Under the pieces are notes generated by a model that was given only the letters and a program-made list of their open reading frames with translations, was not told the origin of the DNA and did no database searches. 62,111 nt of DNA from Lachnospiraceae bacterium (GTDB lineage Bacteria; Bacillota; Clostridia; Lachnospirales; Lachnospiraceae): contig JAEEVO010000007.1 in NCBI GenBank assembly GCA_016290905.1, positions 1 to 62,111 of the forward strand. The letters run 5' to 3'. Below, one piece after another: positions 16,794 to 26,044 of the stretch (position 1 is the stretch's first letter; each line of letters starts with the position of its first letter). Position numbers and translations under genes: made by a program.

Positions 16794-19700
16794 TTACTTC
16801 TCGAAAACCAACCCGTTTTCAAGCTTTTTCGGCATTATCATAATGCCATGCTCATCCTTTACGGTCACGTCCAGATCGTGTATCGTCGTGAAGCTTCCGT
16901 AACGCAAAGTGAACGGTCCCTTCTGAGTGCCCAGTGACCTCGGGATACCTGCAAGTATCTCTACCTTTACGTCTCCTCCGGATACCGTTGTCTCTGCGAT
17001 GTCCTCGCCGCTTCCGATACCGTTGATCTGCGTACCCTCAGAGTAGATGGCGATGTTTGCATCCTCAAACTTAAGATCTGCCTTGTTCATGAGCGAGCCT
17101 ATGCCCATACCGCAATAGCTGTGGATCACTACCGATATTTCATTGCTCAGCAGATCGACCTTTGAGTAGTTGTAGATAGAGCCTATACCGACAGTCTTTT
17201 CACCGTCTCCCATAATCTCGAGACGTCCTCTCGAAATTATCTCCGCCTTTCCGTTTATGGAGCCGAGAGCGATCGAATCGTTTCCGTCACTCTTGAGCCT
17301 GCAGTTTACGTTTCTACCTATATATATGTCCGTATCTCCGACATCACTTCCTATGGCTACCGCATGTATTGCCTTGGCCGCTATGTCAAAGTTTCCGTTT
17401 ATGAGCCTTATCCTTGATCCGTCGCATCTGCCTCCGCCTATGCCGACCACCTTGTCGCCGTTTGCCACGATCTTTATGGTACCCGTCATGTCAAATGAAA
17501 GATCTCCGTGCGGCTCGTTGCAGTTCGATCCTATACCGATACTCAGATTCCTGCTTGTGATGATGTGCAGGTTTCCGGGACCGCTGCATGTAAGTCTCGA
17601 ACCTGCCGGAACCGAAATCCCGTCCTTGTTCAAAGTACATTCACCGTGGATAGCAAGCGCTGTCTCAGAGTTCCTTCCGAGCTGGATGGTCGTCTCAAGT
17701 TCGCCCCTTAAGTTTACGTTTTCAAGGATCAGCTCGGTTTTCCTGTTATCGGCAGTCCTTATTATCATGTCTATGACATTATCCGGTTCTCCGACAATCT
17801 TTACTCTTCCGCCCGGGACAAATACCACGGTGTATTTCTGAAGTACTATATCCAGAAGGTTTACCGTCTCTCCTGCTTTGGCGTTATAGATCATGTTGTC
17901 ATTGTCGAACTTGGCAGCCTTTATGCTCTCATTCAGTATCTCGCTGCGGATGTTCTGCGGTATCTGCTGTATAAGCCGCGCATCGGGGTGTGCCGTATAA
18001 TAGCCCTGAATGTAGTCAACCCCGTATCCTATCACCGTCTTCAGTTCCTCTGAAGTCTCAACGCCCTCAGCAAGCACCTTTATCCGGTTAAGTGCCGCAA
18101 ACTCGATCGTATTCTTTACGAACATCTGTTTGTTGCTGTCATCCTGTATGTTGCTGATCAGATATCTGTCAATCTTTATATATTGTGGCGCATAACGGAT
18201 CAGATTTACGATGTTCGAATGTCCTGTTCCGTAATCATCTACGGCTACACCCGGTTTCTTGCCGTTCATGGTTGATGCTCTGAGTTTCTCCAGTTCATCA
18301 TCGGTAACCGTATTGGACTCCGTTACTTCAAAGACAAATGCATCCAGGTATTTTCCGTACCTGTTTATCAGCTCGGCCCTGTCCGTATCGTTAAGGAAAT
18401 ATCCGGGGATCGTGTTTATGAACAGCTTTCTGTCTCCGAATTCTTCGATATGTTCCTCATAGAACTGCATGACATTGAACAGTGTAGCCTTTTCTATATC
18501 ATAGAGCCTGCCTGCATTCTTTGCGATATCAAGCACATCAAGCGGTGTCATCGATATACCGCCTCCGGTCCTCATAAGAGCCTCGTAAGCGAATATCTTT
18601 CCGGTACCCGCATCAACTATCGGCTGGAAATGATATCTGAACAGATTTCTGTCGACCAGCAGTTCAAATGTGGTGAAGTATTCCCGGTCAAAGGTCTTGT
18701 CCCTTATCACAGGCATCTTGCCCTGCCGCAGTCTTCTTAGGTACATGTCGCTCATGGCCATTCGTACAAGGCTTTCAAGAGTCGAATCCCAGCCTTCCTC
18801 AACGTAAGCCGTTCCGTAATTAACCTCAAGGAAATATTCCTTTGTGCTCTTACGGTTGTGTTCTTCCATGATCTTGTCGAACTTTAGGAAGATCCCCTCC
18901 ATGACGGCTGTTTCATCGTTTACGACCTCACTGCCGTTTTGCGCTGCGACAGGTTCGACACTGTCTATGGCAACAAACTCGCCCTCGGCGAACTGGCTTA
19001 AGAAGCTAGTTTTCGGACATGCCGCTCTCACCTTGTCAACAAGGAACCTTACGCTTTCCTCTATCTCATTCAATCCGTAGTTTTCGTATATGTACGTATA
19101 TCTCGGCATCGAGAATACGCTTATGCTCAAGCCCTTCTTATGGTTCTCAATATCCTCGGAGAATTCCTCAAACCATCGTGTAAGTCCTTTCAGGTTCGGA
19201 AGTCCGGTCATGGAGCTTACAAATGTTGAATTCTCGATGTTGTAGAGCATCTGCTTCTGCTTCTTCTGGTTTGCAAGGAATCGGCATACCAGGTTCAGGC
19301 CTACACACAACAGCTTCGTAGTGCTTCGTATATCGCTTACCTGCCTTGTTTTCACTGCGTAATACCCGCATATCGAATCCCCGACAAACACCGGGTTTAA
19401 CACAAGCATGGTTCCGTCTATGCTGCTCTTAAGATAATCGATGGTAATATCCTTTACCTTTACCGTCGGTTTTTCTTCATATTCTATAGGCACGGAATCT
19501 TTACGGTTTTTATCTTCCTGCTCTATCACCGTAAGGCTTTCGTTCCCAAGATTGGTTATCTCGAAATTATCGATATCGAAGCCGGATTCCAGAAGCCTTG
19601 TAAATACATAGAAGGTTGCACCCTCGTCCAGCCTTTTTGAGATGTTGTCCAGGATGGAGTCAATGTCCGTCAGCTCCAGCATCTTGTCGATCCATGCGAG

Positions 19701-21377
19701 TGTCGAGTCTTCTCTCCGTTCTATCTCATCGAGCTCCTTGTAGATGTAGGCCACATAGTTTCCGGAGCGGAACCTTGCTTCTCCGTGCCCGTCCATGCAC
19801 TTCTTGTCTTCCGCTACGTCAAGCGCATGTCTTACAGCCCTGTCTATCTCGGGATCGAAGTTTTCTATTTCCGTAATTTCTTTATCTGTGCCGGCGTCCG
19901 TATCTTCATGCTCCGGATCCGCCGTATTATTCTTAAATATGTCGGATGGATATATCTTTGCCATCCCGGAAGGCTGCTCAGTAGTGTCCGGTGCAGCAGG
20001 TGCCGGTGAGGGTTTTTCTCCTCTTCCGTGACCGTAGGAGATATCATATCCGCCCTTTCTTGCTTCTGCCAGCCTCTGGTCTGCCAGCGTTTCTGCTTCC
20101 TTAAGCTCCTCGGGTGAATACTCCGGGATATCTTCTTTACTTATGCCGAATCTCATGGTCGAAGGTGCCTTATGCACTTCTTCGGTCCCGCTGTCTTCGG
20201 AACCGTCTCCGGTTAAGGAAACGTTTCTGCCTGTGTCTCCGGTGCTATCGGCTGATGTTGCTTCATCATCTCCCGGTTTTTCATTTTCCGAAGGTTTCTT
20301 ATACAAAAATACGGTCCCGTCCTTTGCCGCGTCGGGCATGAATACGGTTTCTTCAACGGGCTCCGAGGCACCGGCTGCCTGAGTCCTCTCCCTGATCGCA
20401 TTCTCTTCGTATTTCTCAACTACATCTTCGTCTATATCCGGTATGCAGAGGCCTGCTGCCCTTGCAGCCGCTAAGTCGTAGTCACGTCTTCCCGCGGACA
20501 GGTATGAACGCATGTCGCAGCCACATGAACGTCTTATCCTGGCCTTGAAAGGATTTTTATATATTTTGGGCTCCTCGCCCTTTAAAGCGTCTTCAGCCGC
20601 CGCCATTACTATCTTTGCAAATTCATCCACATTGTCAGAGCATGAGGAAATGCTCGGATGATAGTAATATGCCGCCGGTATCCCGCCGAATCCCGTAACT
20701 ATGAGGTCCTCGGGAACTCTCAGGTCATATTCGAACAGCTTCTCACAGACCTGTATGGCTGTCTTGTCATCTATACAGAAGACTGCCTGAGGAACTTTGC
20801 CTCTTCTCAGCATTTTCTCTACTGCTTCATTTATGACATTGTCCCTGTAATCCCCGTATCCGACCATGCTCTCGTCAAACGCAAGCCCGTGGGTTTTCAG
20901 AACATCCTGATAACACTTTAATCTCAGCTCCGTCCTTGCGTCATCGTCTGCGAATCCGCCCATAAAGTAAGTATCCGTTACCTTATGTACTTCGATAACA
21001 TGGGTGAGAAGATCCTTGAAGCCCGCACTGTAATCCCTTATGACGGAAAAACAGCCTTCCTTCTCGGAACCTATGCTTATGACCGGCTTTCCTTGTTCCT
21101 TCACCTCGGCAATGATCGTATCTGCCGTTTCACTGCGGTTCATGCTCTCAGGGAATACTGCGATAACATCTATCTCGTCATAATTTATGATATCGTATAT
21201 CGACTTCGAACCCTGCAGGCAGATGTCGTTTTTCCTGAAATCCCTGAAGCTGTTAAATGTGACAACCTTCCATCCGGAAACCGATGCCGCCCTGTTTATG
21301 GCGTTCAAGTATTCAGTTCTGATCCTGTCCTGAAGCTTTGCAAGACATATGCCCAATACCTTGTTTCTGTCGTTCAT
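16794..21377 (-). CDS. sugar-binding-like sensor / degenerate GGDEF / EAL phosphodiesterase with C-terminal beta-solenoid
   Basis: I start at the ATG at 21377 (MNDRNKVLG), which has AGGGGGAAG upstream, giving 1527 residues. Residues 1-290 resemble the LacI/periplasmic-binding ligand domain without its HTH. An acidic linker follows (about 300-510). A GGDEF domain near 700-850 has AEGEF (797-801) in place of GGDEF, so it should not make c-di-GMP. The EAL domain (about 880-1140) keeps YEALMR (E932), FINT, FEVTES, VAVDDYGTG, IKIDR and AEGVET, so hydrolysis of c-di-GMP is likely. The last 340 residues are predicted beta repeats with GIGS or GIGG turns, like surface carbohydrate-binding solenoids, which is odd for a protein with no export signal. 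It heads the pilus locus. Confidence 0.85.
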   Translation of the reverse strand: MNDRNKVLGICLAKLQDRIRTEYLNAINRAASVSGWKVVTFNSFRDFRKNDICLQGSKSIYDIINYDEIDVIAVFPESMNRSETADTIIAEVKEQGKPVISIGSEKEGCFSVIRDYSAGFKDLLTHVIEVHKVTDTYFMGGFADDDARTELRLKCYQDVLKTHGLAFDESMVGYGDYRDNVINEAVEKMLRRGKVPQAVFCIDDKTAIQVCEKLFEYDLRVPEDLIVTGFGGIPAAYYYHPSISSCSDNVDEFAKIVMAAAEDALKGEEPKIYKNPFKARIRRSCGCDMRSYLSAGRRDYDLAAARAAGLCIPDIDEDVVEKYEENAIRERTQAAGASEPVEETVFMPDAAKDGTVFLYKKPSENEKPGDDEATSADSTGDTGRNVSLTGDGSEDSGTEEVHKAPSTMRFGISKEDIPEYSPEELKEAETLADQRLAEARKGGYDISYGHGRGEKPSPAPAAPDTTEQPSGMAKIYPSDIFKNNTADPEHEDTDAGTDKEITEIENFDPEIDRAVRHALDVAEDKKCMDGHGEARFRSGNYVAYIYKELDEIERREDSTLAWIDKMLELTDIDSILDNISKRLDEGATFYVFTRLLESGFDIDNFEITNLGNESLTVIEQEDKNRKDSVPIEYEEKPTVKVKDITIDYLKSSIDGTMLVLNPVFVGDSICGYYAVKTRQVSDIRSTTKLLCVGLNLVCRFLANQKKQKQMLYNIENSTFVSSMTGLPNLKGLTRWFEEFSEDIENHKKGLSISVFSMPRYTYIYENYGLNEIEESVRFLVDKVRAACPKTSFLSQFAEGEFVAIDSVEPVAAQNGSEVVNDETAVMEGIFLKFDKIMEEHNRKSTKEYFLEVNYGTAYVEEGWDSTLESLVRMAMSDMYLRRLRQGKMPVIRDKTFDREYFTTFELLVDRNLFRYHFQPIVDAGTGKIFAYEALMRTGGGISMTPLDVLDIAKNAGRLYDIEKATLFNVMQFYEEHIEEFGDRKLFINTIPGYFLNDTDRAELINRYGKYLDAFVFEVTESNTVTDDELEKLRASTMNGKKPGVAVDDYGTGHSNIVNLIRYAPQYIKIDRYLISNIQDDSNKQMFVKNTIEFAALNRIKVLAEGVETSEELKTVIGYGVDYIQGYYTAHPDARLIQQIPQNIRSEILNESIKAAKFDNDNMIYNAKAGETVNLLDIVLQKYTVVFVPGGRVKIVGEPDNVIDMIIRTADNRKTELILENVNLRGELETTIQLGRNSETALAIHGECTLNKDGISVPAGSRLTCSGPGNLHIITSRNLSIGIGSNCNEPHGDLSFDMTGTIKIVANGDKVVGIGGGRCDGSRIRLINGNFDIAAKAIHAVAIGSDVGDTDIYIGRNVNCRLKSDGNDSIALGSINGKAEIISRGRLEIMGDGEKTVGIGSIYNYSKVDLLSNEISVVIHSYCGMGIGSLMNKADLKFEDANIAIYSEGTQINGIGSGEDIAETTVSGGDVKVEILAGIPRSLGTQKGPFTLRYGSFTTIHDLDVTVKDEHGIMIMPKKLENGLVFEK

Positions 21378-21546
21378 TAGACTTCCCCCTGTTGCATTAT
21401 TGCCGTCCCCCGGCATCTTCATCAACATCTAAAGACAATCCTTCTCACTACAGTATAGCAGATACACGCCGATTTTACCACTTAAATTTTTTATGTCTTT
21501 TACGTTATATTTTTGATATCGAGCTACTATTCACAGCAGGATTAAA

Positions 21547-21585
21547 AGGAGCATCCCTGCAAGCAAGCTTGCGAGATGCTCTTTT
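21547..21585 (-). terminator. terminator after lysA
   Basis: GAGCATC and GATGCTC (21549-21555 and 21575-21581) close a stem with an inner GCAAG/CTTGC helix. On the minus strand it is followed by CCTTTTAAT. It lies about 70 bases past the lysA stop. Confidence 0.65.
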
Positions 21586-21653
21586 GTTAGCAGTATATGA
21601 TAGACGACCTAAAATCACGAGTAAACCGAATAGTCACGGCCGGTGGACCGGTG

Positions 21654-22913
21654 TCACAGCACTTTCTTCATTACATCACAGAAGTCAAATGTTGCAAAGT
21701 AATCCTTCGCGGTCTCGGCGCGGCGGATCAGCTGTACGCTTCCGTCAGAGTGCAGGAGCAGCTCCTTCGACCTCAGCATTCCGTTATAGTTATAGCCCAT
21801 CGAAAACCCGTGCGCTCCGGTATCGTGGATGCAGATATAATCTCCCATGTCTATCTTCGGAAGCTCTCTGTCAATGGCAAATTTATCATTGTTCTCACAT
21901 AAGTTTCCAACCACGTCATATACATGATCCTTCGGCTCGTTCTCTTTCCCGAGGACGGTCAGATGGTGGTATGCGCCGTACATTGCGGGTCTCATAAGGT
22001 TTGCGGCACAAGCGTCCACGCCGATGTACTCCTTATATGTGTGCTTTTCATGGATAGCCTTTACGATAAGATGGCCGAAAGGAGCGAGCATGAAACGTCC
22101 GAGCTCTGTAAATATGGCGACCTCCATACCTGCAGGCTCTATTATCTCCTGATACTTCTTCCTTACTCCCTCACCGATCTTTAATATATCGCAGCCTTCC
22201 TGGTCGGGTCTGTAGGGGATGCCCACTCCGCCCGAGAGGTTGATGTACTTTACATCCACTCCCGTTTCTTCCTTAAGCTCGACTGCAAGCTTGAACAGAT
22301 CGCCCGCAAGCATCGGATAGTAATCGTTCGATACCGCTCCGCTGCAAAGGAAGGCATGTATTCCGAAATTCTTTGCTCCAAGCTCCTTAAGCCTCTTAAA
22401 CGCCTCTGCTATCTGAGGACGGGTCATTCCGTACTTTGCGTCTCCGGGATTATCCATGATACCGTTTGATACATTGTATACTCCGCCGGGATTGAACCTG
22501 CAGAAAATCGTCTCAGGCACGCCGCATTCCTTCTCAAGGAAGTCTACCAGCGTGATATCGTCAAGGTTTATATATCCGCCGAGCTGTCTGCACTTGGTAA
22601 ACTCACCCTCAGGCGTCTCGTTTGAGGAGAACATGATATCCCCTTCCTTCATCCCGCAGGCTTCAGCCATAAGAAGCTCCTGCATCGAAGCGCAGTCAAC
22701 TCCGCAGCCCTCCTCCTTAAGGATATTTATAATGAAAGGATTCGGTGTAGCCTTTACCGCAAAAAACTCCTTATATCCCTTGTTCCATGCAAATGCCTGC
22801 TTTAATTTCCTCGCATTCTCCCTGATACCCTTTTCGTCGTATATATGGAACGGTGTGGGGTATTTCTTAACTATCTCTTCTATCTGTTCCTTTGTCACAA
22901 ACGGTGTCTTCAT
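21654..22913 (-). CDS. lysA: diaminopimelate decarboxylase family protein
   Basis: The 419-residue protein is a fold-type III PLP enzyme. The N-terminal barrel carries the PLP lysine K54 in FFAVKATPNP, and the glycine-rich phosphate-binding stretch is NLSGGVGIPY. The C-terminal part has CIHDTGAHGFSMGYNYNG, which supplies the substrate Tyr and the conserved Cys partners. It decarboxylates meso-diaminopimelate to lysine in the cytoplasm. The length is normal. It stands alone between two terminators. Other enzymes of this fold (ornithine or carboxynorspermidine decarboxylases) are possible but fit less well. Confidence 0.85.
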   Translation of the reverse strand: MKTPFVTKEQIEEIVKKYPTPFHIYDEKGIRENARKLKQAFAWNKGYKEFFAVKATPNPFIINILKEEGCGVDCASMQELLMAEACGMKEGDIMFSSNETPEGEFTKCRQLGGYINLDDITLVDFLEKECGVPETIFCRFNPGGVYNVSNGIMDNPGDAKYGMTRPQIAEAFKRLKELGAKNFGIHAFLCSGAVSNDYYPMLAGDLFKLAVELKEETGVDVKYINLSGGVGIPYRPDQEGCDILKIGEGVRKKYQEIIEPAGMEVAIFTELGRFMLAPFGHLIVKAIHEKHTYKEYIGVDACAANLMRPAMYGAYHHLTVLGKENEPKDHVYDVVGNLCENNDKFAIDRELPKIDMGDYICIHDTGAHGFSMGYNYNGMLRSKELLLHSDGSVQLIRRAETAKDYFATFDFCDVMKKVL

Positions 22914-22940
22914 AGTGTTCTTCCTGTCTTTCTGTAAAAA

Positions 22941-22978
22941 TTATCCCGTTACCTTGAAAAATCAAAATAACGGGATAA
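22941..22978. terminator. terminator between tagD and lysA
   Basis: A perfect 11-bp stem (22941-22951 with 22968-22978) with a 16-base loop is followed on the minus strand by TTTTTAC. It terminates the tagD transcript before lysA. Confidence 0.7.
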
Positions 22979-23027
22979 GGATAACATATTTTTTTGTTCC
23001 ATGCAAGAAAATATTGAAAAAGCTTCT

Positions 23028-23417
23028 TTATTTGTTAAAAAGGTCCTGTTTGATCTTGGTTGTGGAGATTCCCTCAGTCCTCGGAAGGTATACAACCTCG
23101 CAGTATTCCTTTAAGAAATCGAACTTGCCTGTCCAGTCGTCTCCCATGACGAAAACATCAACGTTATTGTTCTTTACGTCGTCTATCTTCTGTTCCCAGG
23201 TGTACTCCGGAAGTACCTCGTCAACGTACCTGATGGCTTCAAGTATCTTCTTTCTGTCTTCAAAGCTGTAATATGCCTTCTTGCCCTTTATGGCATTGAA
23301 CTCATCCGACGATACCACCACGATAAGATAGTCTCCGAGCTCCCTTGCACGTCGGAGTAAGTTGATATGTCCCACATGGAGCAGGTCATAGGTTCCGTAG
23401 GTTATTACTTTTCTCAT
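23028..23417 (-). CDS. tagD: glycerol-3-phosphate cytidylyltransferase
   Basis: The 129-residue enzyme has the nucleotidyltransferase HxGH motif (H14-V-G-H17) and the ISTTKIK signature (117-123) of CTP:glycerol-3-phosphate cytidylyltransferases. It makes CDP-glycerol in the cytoplasm for teichoic acid or other glycerol-phosphate surface polymers. The length matches TagD (about 129-132). GGGAGG lies 10 bases before the ATG. No other teichoic acid gene is adjacent, although the surface-glycan group is 25 kb away. A related adenylyltransferase is unlikely given the TagD-type ends. Confidence 0.92.
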   Translation of the reverse strand: MRKVITYGTYDLLHVGHINLLRRARELGDYLIVVVSSDEFNAIKGKKAYYSFEDRKKILEAIRYVDEVLPEYTWEQKIDDVKNNNVDVFVMGDDWTGKFDFLKEYCEVVYLPRTEGISTTKIKQDLFNK

Positions 23418-23513
23418 TTCTTATTATCCTCCCTATATATTAGGTTCTAAAGTCAATGTCATTCTATAAATTTAATGTAACTTTACTTTCAAATTGACAA
23501 ATAATACTTACTA

Positions 23514-25505
23514 TCAGGTTGACAATGTAAATGTCTGGTTAAACGGCGGTACTACTGCCTGTGTCCCGTACAGGGCGGCATACAGGTTGGAATAGCTGGT
23601 GGCATCCGTTACGGGGCTGTCAGATTCGTTCTTAAAGCTTATCCCGCAGTACTGACCTGAAAACTCCCTGTAAAAATCACTCATCAGGTTTGTCGGCGAT
23701 GAGAACATCATCGTAAATCCGTTGGAGTCCTCGGCAGCACCGGCAAATGCCACGAAAGCGATGTACATATCATTATAACGGTCACTGTTATAGTCCTCAT
23801 CGGTATACTTAAGCGTCACCGATTTTACATAACGGCCTTCAGTTTTTACAATGAAATCCGGCATCTTTCCGGAATATCCCGTAAACTTCATGACCTCGGC
23901 AACATTATCATAAAACTGCTCGGAAGTCATATATCCGCGGTTTGACGGGATAAGTGCCTGTTTTGACACTATCTCGCCCGCAAAATTAACAGCCATTATC
24001 GCAATGAGGCACAGGATGACCCTTGCGTTGCTCTTGTCCGTGATCTCAACATCTATACCCTCATCCCACGGCATTGTGTCATTAAGACGGCATTTTGCAA
24101 AGGAAGAAACCCTTTTGAATATGGTATATATAGGTATCATGAAGCCGAATCCCTGCCATGCCAGCCTGAAGGCTCTCTTATACGCCTTCTTTATGTCAAG
24201 GTTTTCTTTGGTTTTCATGTCCCTGACTTTTATGCCCATGATCCACTTGCCGGGCGTTGTACCTATCGTCGTAAGGAGCAGAGGTTCTATGAGCATTGAA
24301 AATGCCCAGAATATGGTCTCGCAGTACACGATCATCGTAAGCGTAAGGCTCGTGTTTATCCCGAAGCCCAGCATCAGTACCGCGCTTCCCACTATGTTGA
24401 CCAGCGTTGTGTCCAGTACCCTTGCGATATATCTGCGGATCGGATGGGGACAAGTCTTTTCCCCGTTGTTTACACGCTCTCTGGCTCCGACGGGACGTGT
24501 ATACGAACCATACCCCGCTGTCCAGCCGTGCCAGTTTCCGGCTCCCATGTTGGATGCGCCGAAGCCTCTGTTCATATACGGGCTCCAGCCGTTAGCATAT
24601 CCGTTTGACCCGTTGTTTTCTTCTGTCTTATCTCCGGTGCTTTCTTCCTGCTCAGCACCGGCATTTTCTTCTGCCTCAGCACCGGTGCTTTCATTTTCAT
24701 CGTTTTCTGTATTGCCTCGGGCGGCTTTTGTTTCGGGATCTTCCTTATGATCTATAGGTCCTTCCCTATTGCTATCGTTCCATGAACCGGTTCTCACATT
24801 GGATACGAAGCTGCTGACTTTATCGGAACCTCCGTTTTTCTCCCCGGCGTCGTCACCGGCATTTTCGTTCCACGAACCCTTTGTCACCTTGGACATGAGA
24901 TTGTTGTTATCTTCCGGGTCATTTACCGATCCCGCAGTCCCTTTTTTCTCACTTGAACTGCCGGGATTTTCTCTGTCAACGTTTTCGCTTCCTGATCCGT
25001 TTTCCTGATATCTGTTTTCCTCAGTTTGTTCCTTGTAAAGTGAAAGCCTTTCAAAAAAGCCCTTATTCTTCCTCGTTTTGTCTTTACTTCCCGAAGAGAG
25101 CTCCGAAGTATTTATGTCGTAAAAGATACCGCCCTGGTACTTCAGTTCCTTTATATGCTGCAGATACGGCTCGGGATCAAGCGACTCCTCATCACTGCAC
25201 TCACGCCTCATGTTCTGCAGGACTATCGCAGCCTGACTGCTGTTATCTTCATCGTCAAGTATTACCTGTATCTGATGCTTCAGGGTTTCTTTAAAATCGG
25301 CACTTCCGTTTTTAACTTTGGCATATTCTTCAGGAGCTATCCCGAGCATGCTAAAAAGACAGCTTTTACGAATATTCTTTACTTCTTCTTCGTCAAGGCT
25401 GCCAAGCATTATGGTACTGCTTTTTCTTATTATGCCTGCTTCCGCAAGTCGGGAAATATAGGCTCCGCCTATCCCGAATTCCTGCGACAATTCCCTGTAG
25501 GTCAT
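23514..25505 (-). CDS. MerR-like HTH / RDD-family membrane protein with extracellular domain
   Basis: Residues 1-45 of 663 look like a MerR-type helix-turn-helix start (YRELSQEFGIGGAYISRLAE). Residues about 140-340 are a low-complexity acidic linker containing repeats with GSWN (TKGSWNEN, RTGSWNDS) and Glu/Asn-rich repeats. Residues about 355-490 form an RDD domain with several membrane helices (RYIARVLDTTLVNI, TTIGTTPGKWIMGIKVRD). A further helix near 505-525 is followed by an extracellular domain of about 135 residues. The combination is unfamiliar. It might be a membrane-tethered regulator. GGGAG precedes the ATG. Confidence 0.7.
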   Translation of the reverse strand: MTYRELSQEFGIGGAYISRLAEAGIIRKSSTIMLGSLDEEEVKNIRKSCLFSMLGIAPEEYAKVKNGSADFKETLKHQIQVILDDEDNSSQAAIVLQNMRRECSDEESLDPEPYLQHIKELKYQGGIFYDINTSELSSGSKDKTRKNKGFFERLSLYKEQTEENRYQENGSGSENVDRENPGSSSEKKGTAGSVNDPEDNNNLMSKVTKGSWNENAGDDAGEKNGGSDKVSSFVSNVRTGSWNDSNREGPIDHKEDPETKAARGNTENDENESTGAEAEENAGAEQEESTGDKTEENNGSNGYANGWSPYMNRGFGASNMGAGNWHGWTAGYGSYTRPVGARERVNNGEKTCPHPIRRYIARVLDTTLVNIVGSAVLMLGFGINTSLTLTMIVYCETIFWAFSMLIEPLLLTTIGTTPGKWIMGIKVRDMKTKENLDIKKAYKRAFRLAWQGFGFMIPIYTIFKRVSSFAKCRLNDTMPWDEGIDVEITDKSNARVILCLIAIMAVNFAGEIVSKQALIPSNRGYMTSEQFYDNVAEVMKFTGYSGKMPDFIVKTEGRYVKSVTLKYTDEDYNSDRYNDMYIAFVAFAGAAEDSNGFTMMFSSPTNLMSDFYREFSGQYCGISFKNESDSPVTDATSYSNLYAALYGTQAVVPPFNQTFTLST

Positions 25506-25556
25506 TTCATGCTCCCAAATTATACTACGGAAAAACCGTAATACTCCAAAAAAAAC

Positions 25557-25585
25557 TTGACTTAGCTGTGTTTATATGCTATATT
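25557..25585 (+). promoter_or_regulatory. promoter of the antisense RNA (type I antitoxin)
   Basis: TTGACT (25557-25562) and TATATT (25580-25585) are spaced by 17 bases on the plus strand, with a predicted start near 25592. No plus-strand gene lies nearby, but a terminator ends the transcript at about 25689. Confidence 0.7.
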
Positions 25586-25591
25586 TCATAT

Positions 25592-25689
25592 GCAAGGAGT
25601 TGTCCGTTAAAACGACGGTCAGTCTCCTAACTATGGGTTATAAAAATAACCGCTTTAGTCGTGGAAAACTAGGGGGCGGTTATTTTTTT
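25592..25689 (+). ncRNA. antisense RNA antitoxin, convergent with the holin-like toxin gene
   Basis: A predicted transcript of about 98 nt runs from the promoter at 25557 to a hairpin plus T-run at 25645-25689. It overlaps the 3' end of the toxin gene, including its stop codon, by about 45 nt, so it can pair with the toxin mRNA tail as in txpA/RatA and fst/par systems. Its 5' end carries a GGAGTTGTC...AGTCTCC hairpin motif (25596-25627) that recurs in the same RNA sense at the 5' end of the toxin mRNA (25833-25865). Confidence 0.6.
25645..25689. terminator. bidirectional terminator shared by the toxin mRNA and antisense RNA
   Basis: A perfect 9-bp stem (25645-25653 with 25676-25684) with a 22-base loop has a T-run on each side: seven T on the plus strand and TTTTT on the minus strand. 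The toxin stop codon (25680-25682) lies inside the stem. Shared bidirectional terminators are typical of fst/par-type modules. Confidence 0.75.
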
Positions 25690-25790
25690 GCATTCTTTTT
25701 ATTATCTTTGATATCTTTTCCGATATCGTAGAAGAGTCTGGCAACCGTACATAACAGTATGCCAAACTGAAATATTTCAGAGATACTCAA
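25680..25790 (-). CDS. small holin-like type I toxin (Fst/TxpA-like)
   Basis: A 36-residue peptide starts at TTG 25790 with AGGAAGGAGG six bases upstream. It begins MSISEIFQFGILLCTVARLF, a single membrane helix, and ends in a basic tail (KDNKKNAKK). That matches the putative holin-like toxin family of type I systems in Firmicutes. It has its own promoter (25873-25901), a leader of about 75 bases and a terminator shared with a convergent RNA. Such peptides insert in the membrane and stop growth when not silenced by the RNA. The family call is by pattern, and it is too short for most gene finders. Confidence 0.7.
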   Translation of the reverse strand: MSISEIFQFGILLCTVARLFYDIGKDIKDNKKNAKK

Positions 25791-25872
25791 AAATTGCCTC
25801 CTTCCTGTCAAGCCCGAAGCCTGACCGGTGCAGGAGACTCAACCGCCATCCGTCAAGACAACTCCACCGTTT

Positions 25873-25901
25873 ATAATACCCCAATGACCGTACGCTGTCA
25901 A
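25873..25901 (-). promoter_or_regulatory. promoter of the holin-like toxin mRNA
   Basis: On the minus strand TTGACA (25896-25901) and TATTAT (25873-25878) are spaced by 17 bases. The predicted start (about 25866) falls at the 5' hairpin motif, leaving a leader of about 75 bases. From there to the PII-like gene (26045), the plus strand carries only that gene's ribosome site (AGAAAGGA). Confidence 0.75.
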
Positions 25902-26044
25902 GAAAAATGCGATATTTAACAGTATTTTCATAAAAAACAGCTTGACTATGATTACCGACAGATGTATTATACACATTTAAAGAATTTCATTTATAAATAA
26001 AAAAATTTACAGAAAGGATCTGTATCTACAGACATGGTGATGTT

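Noticed and set aside
25777-25974. A 65-codon minus-strand frame upstream of the holin-like toxin
   Set aside because: It spans the toxin promoter and leader in another frame and its composition does not look like a protein.
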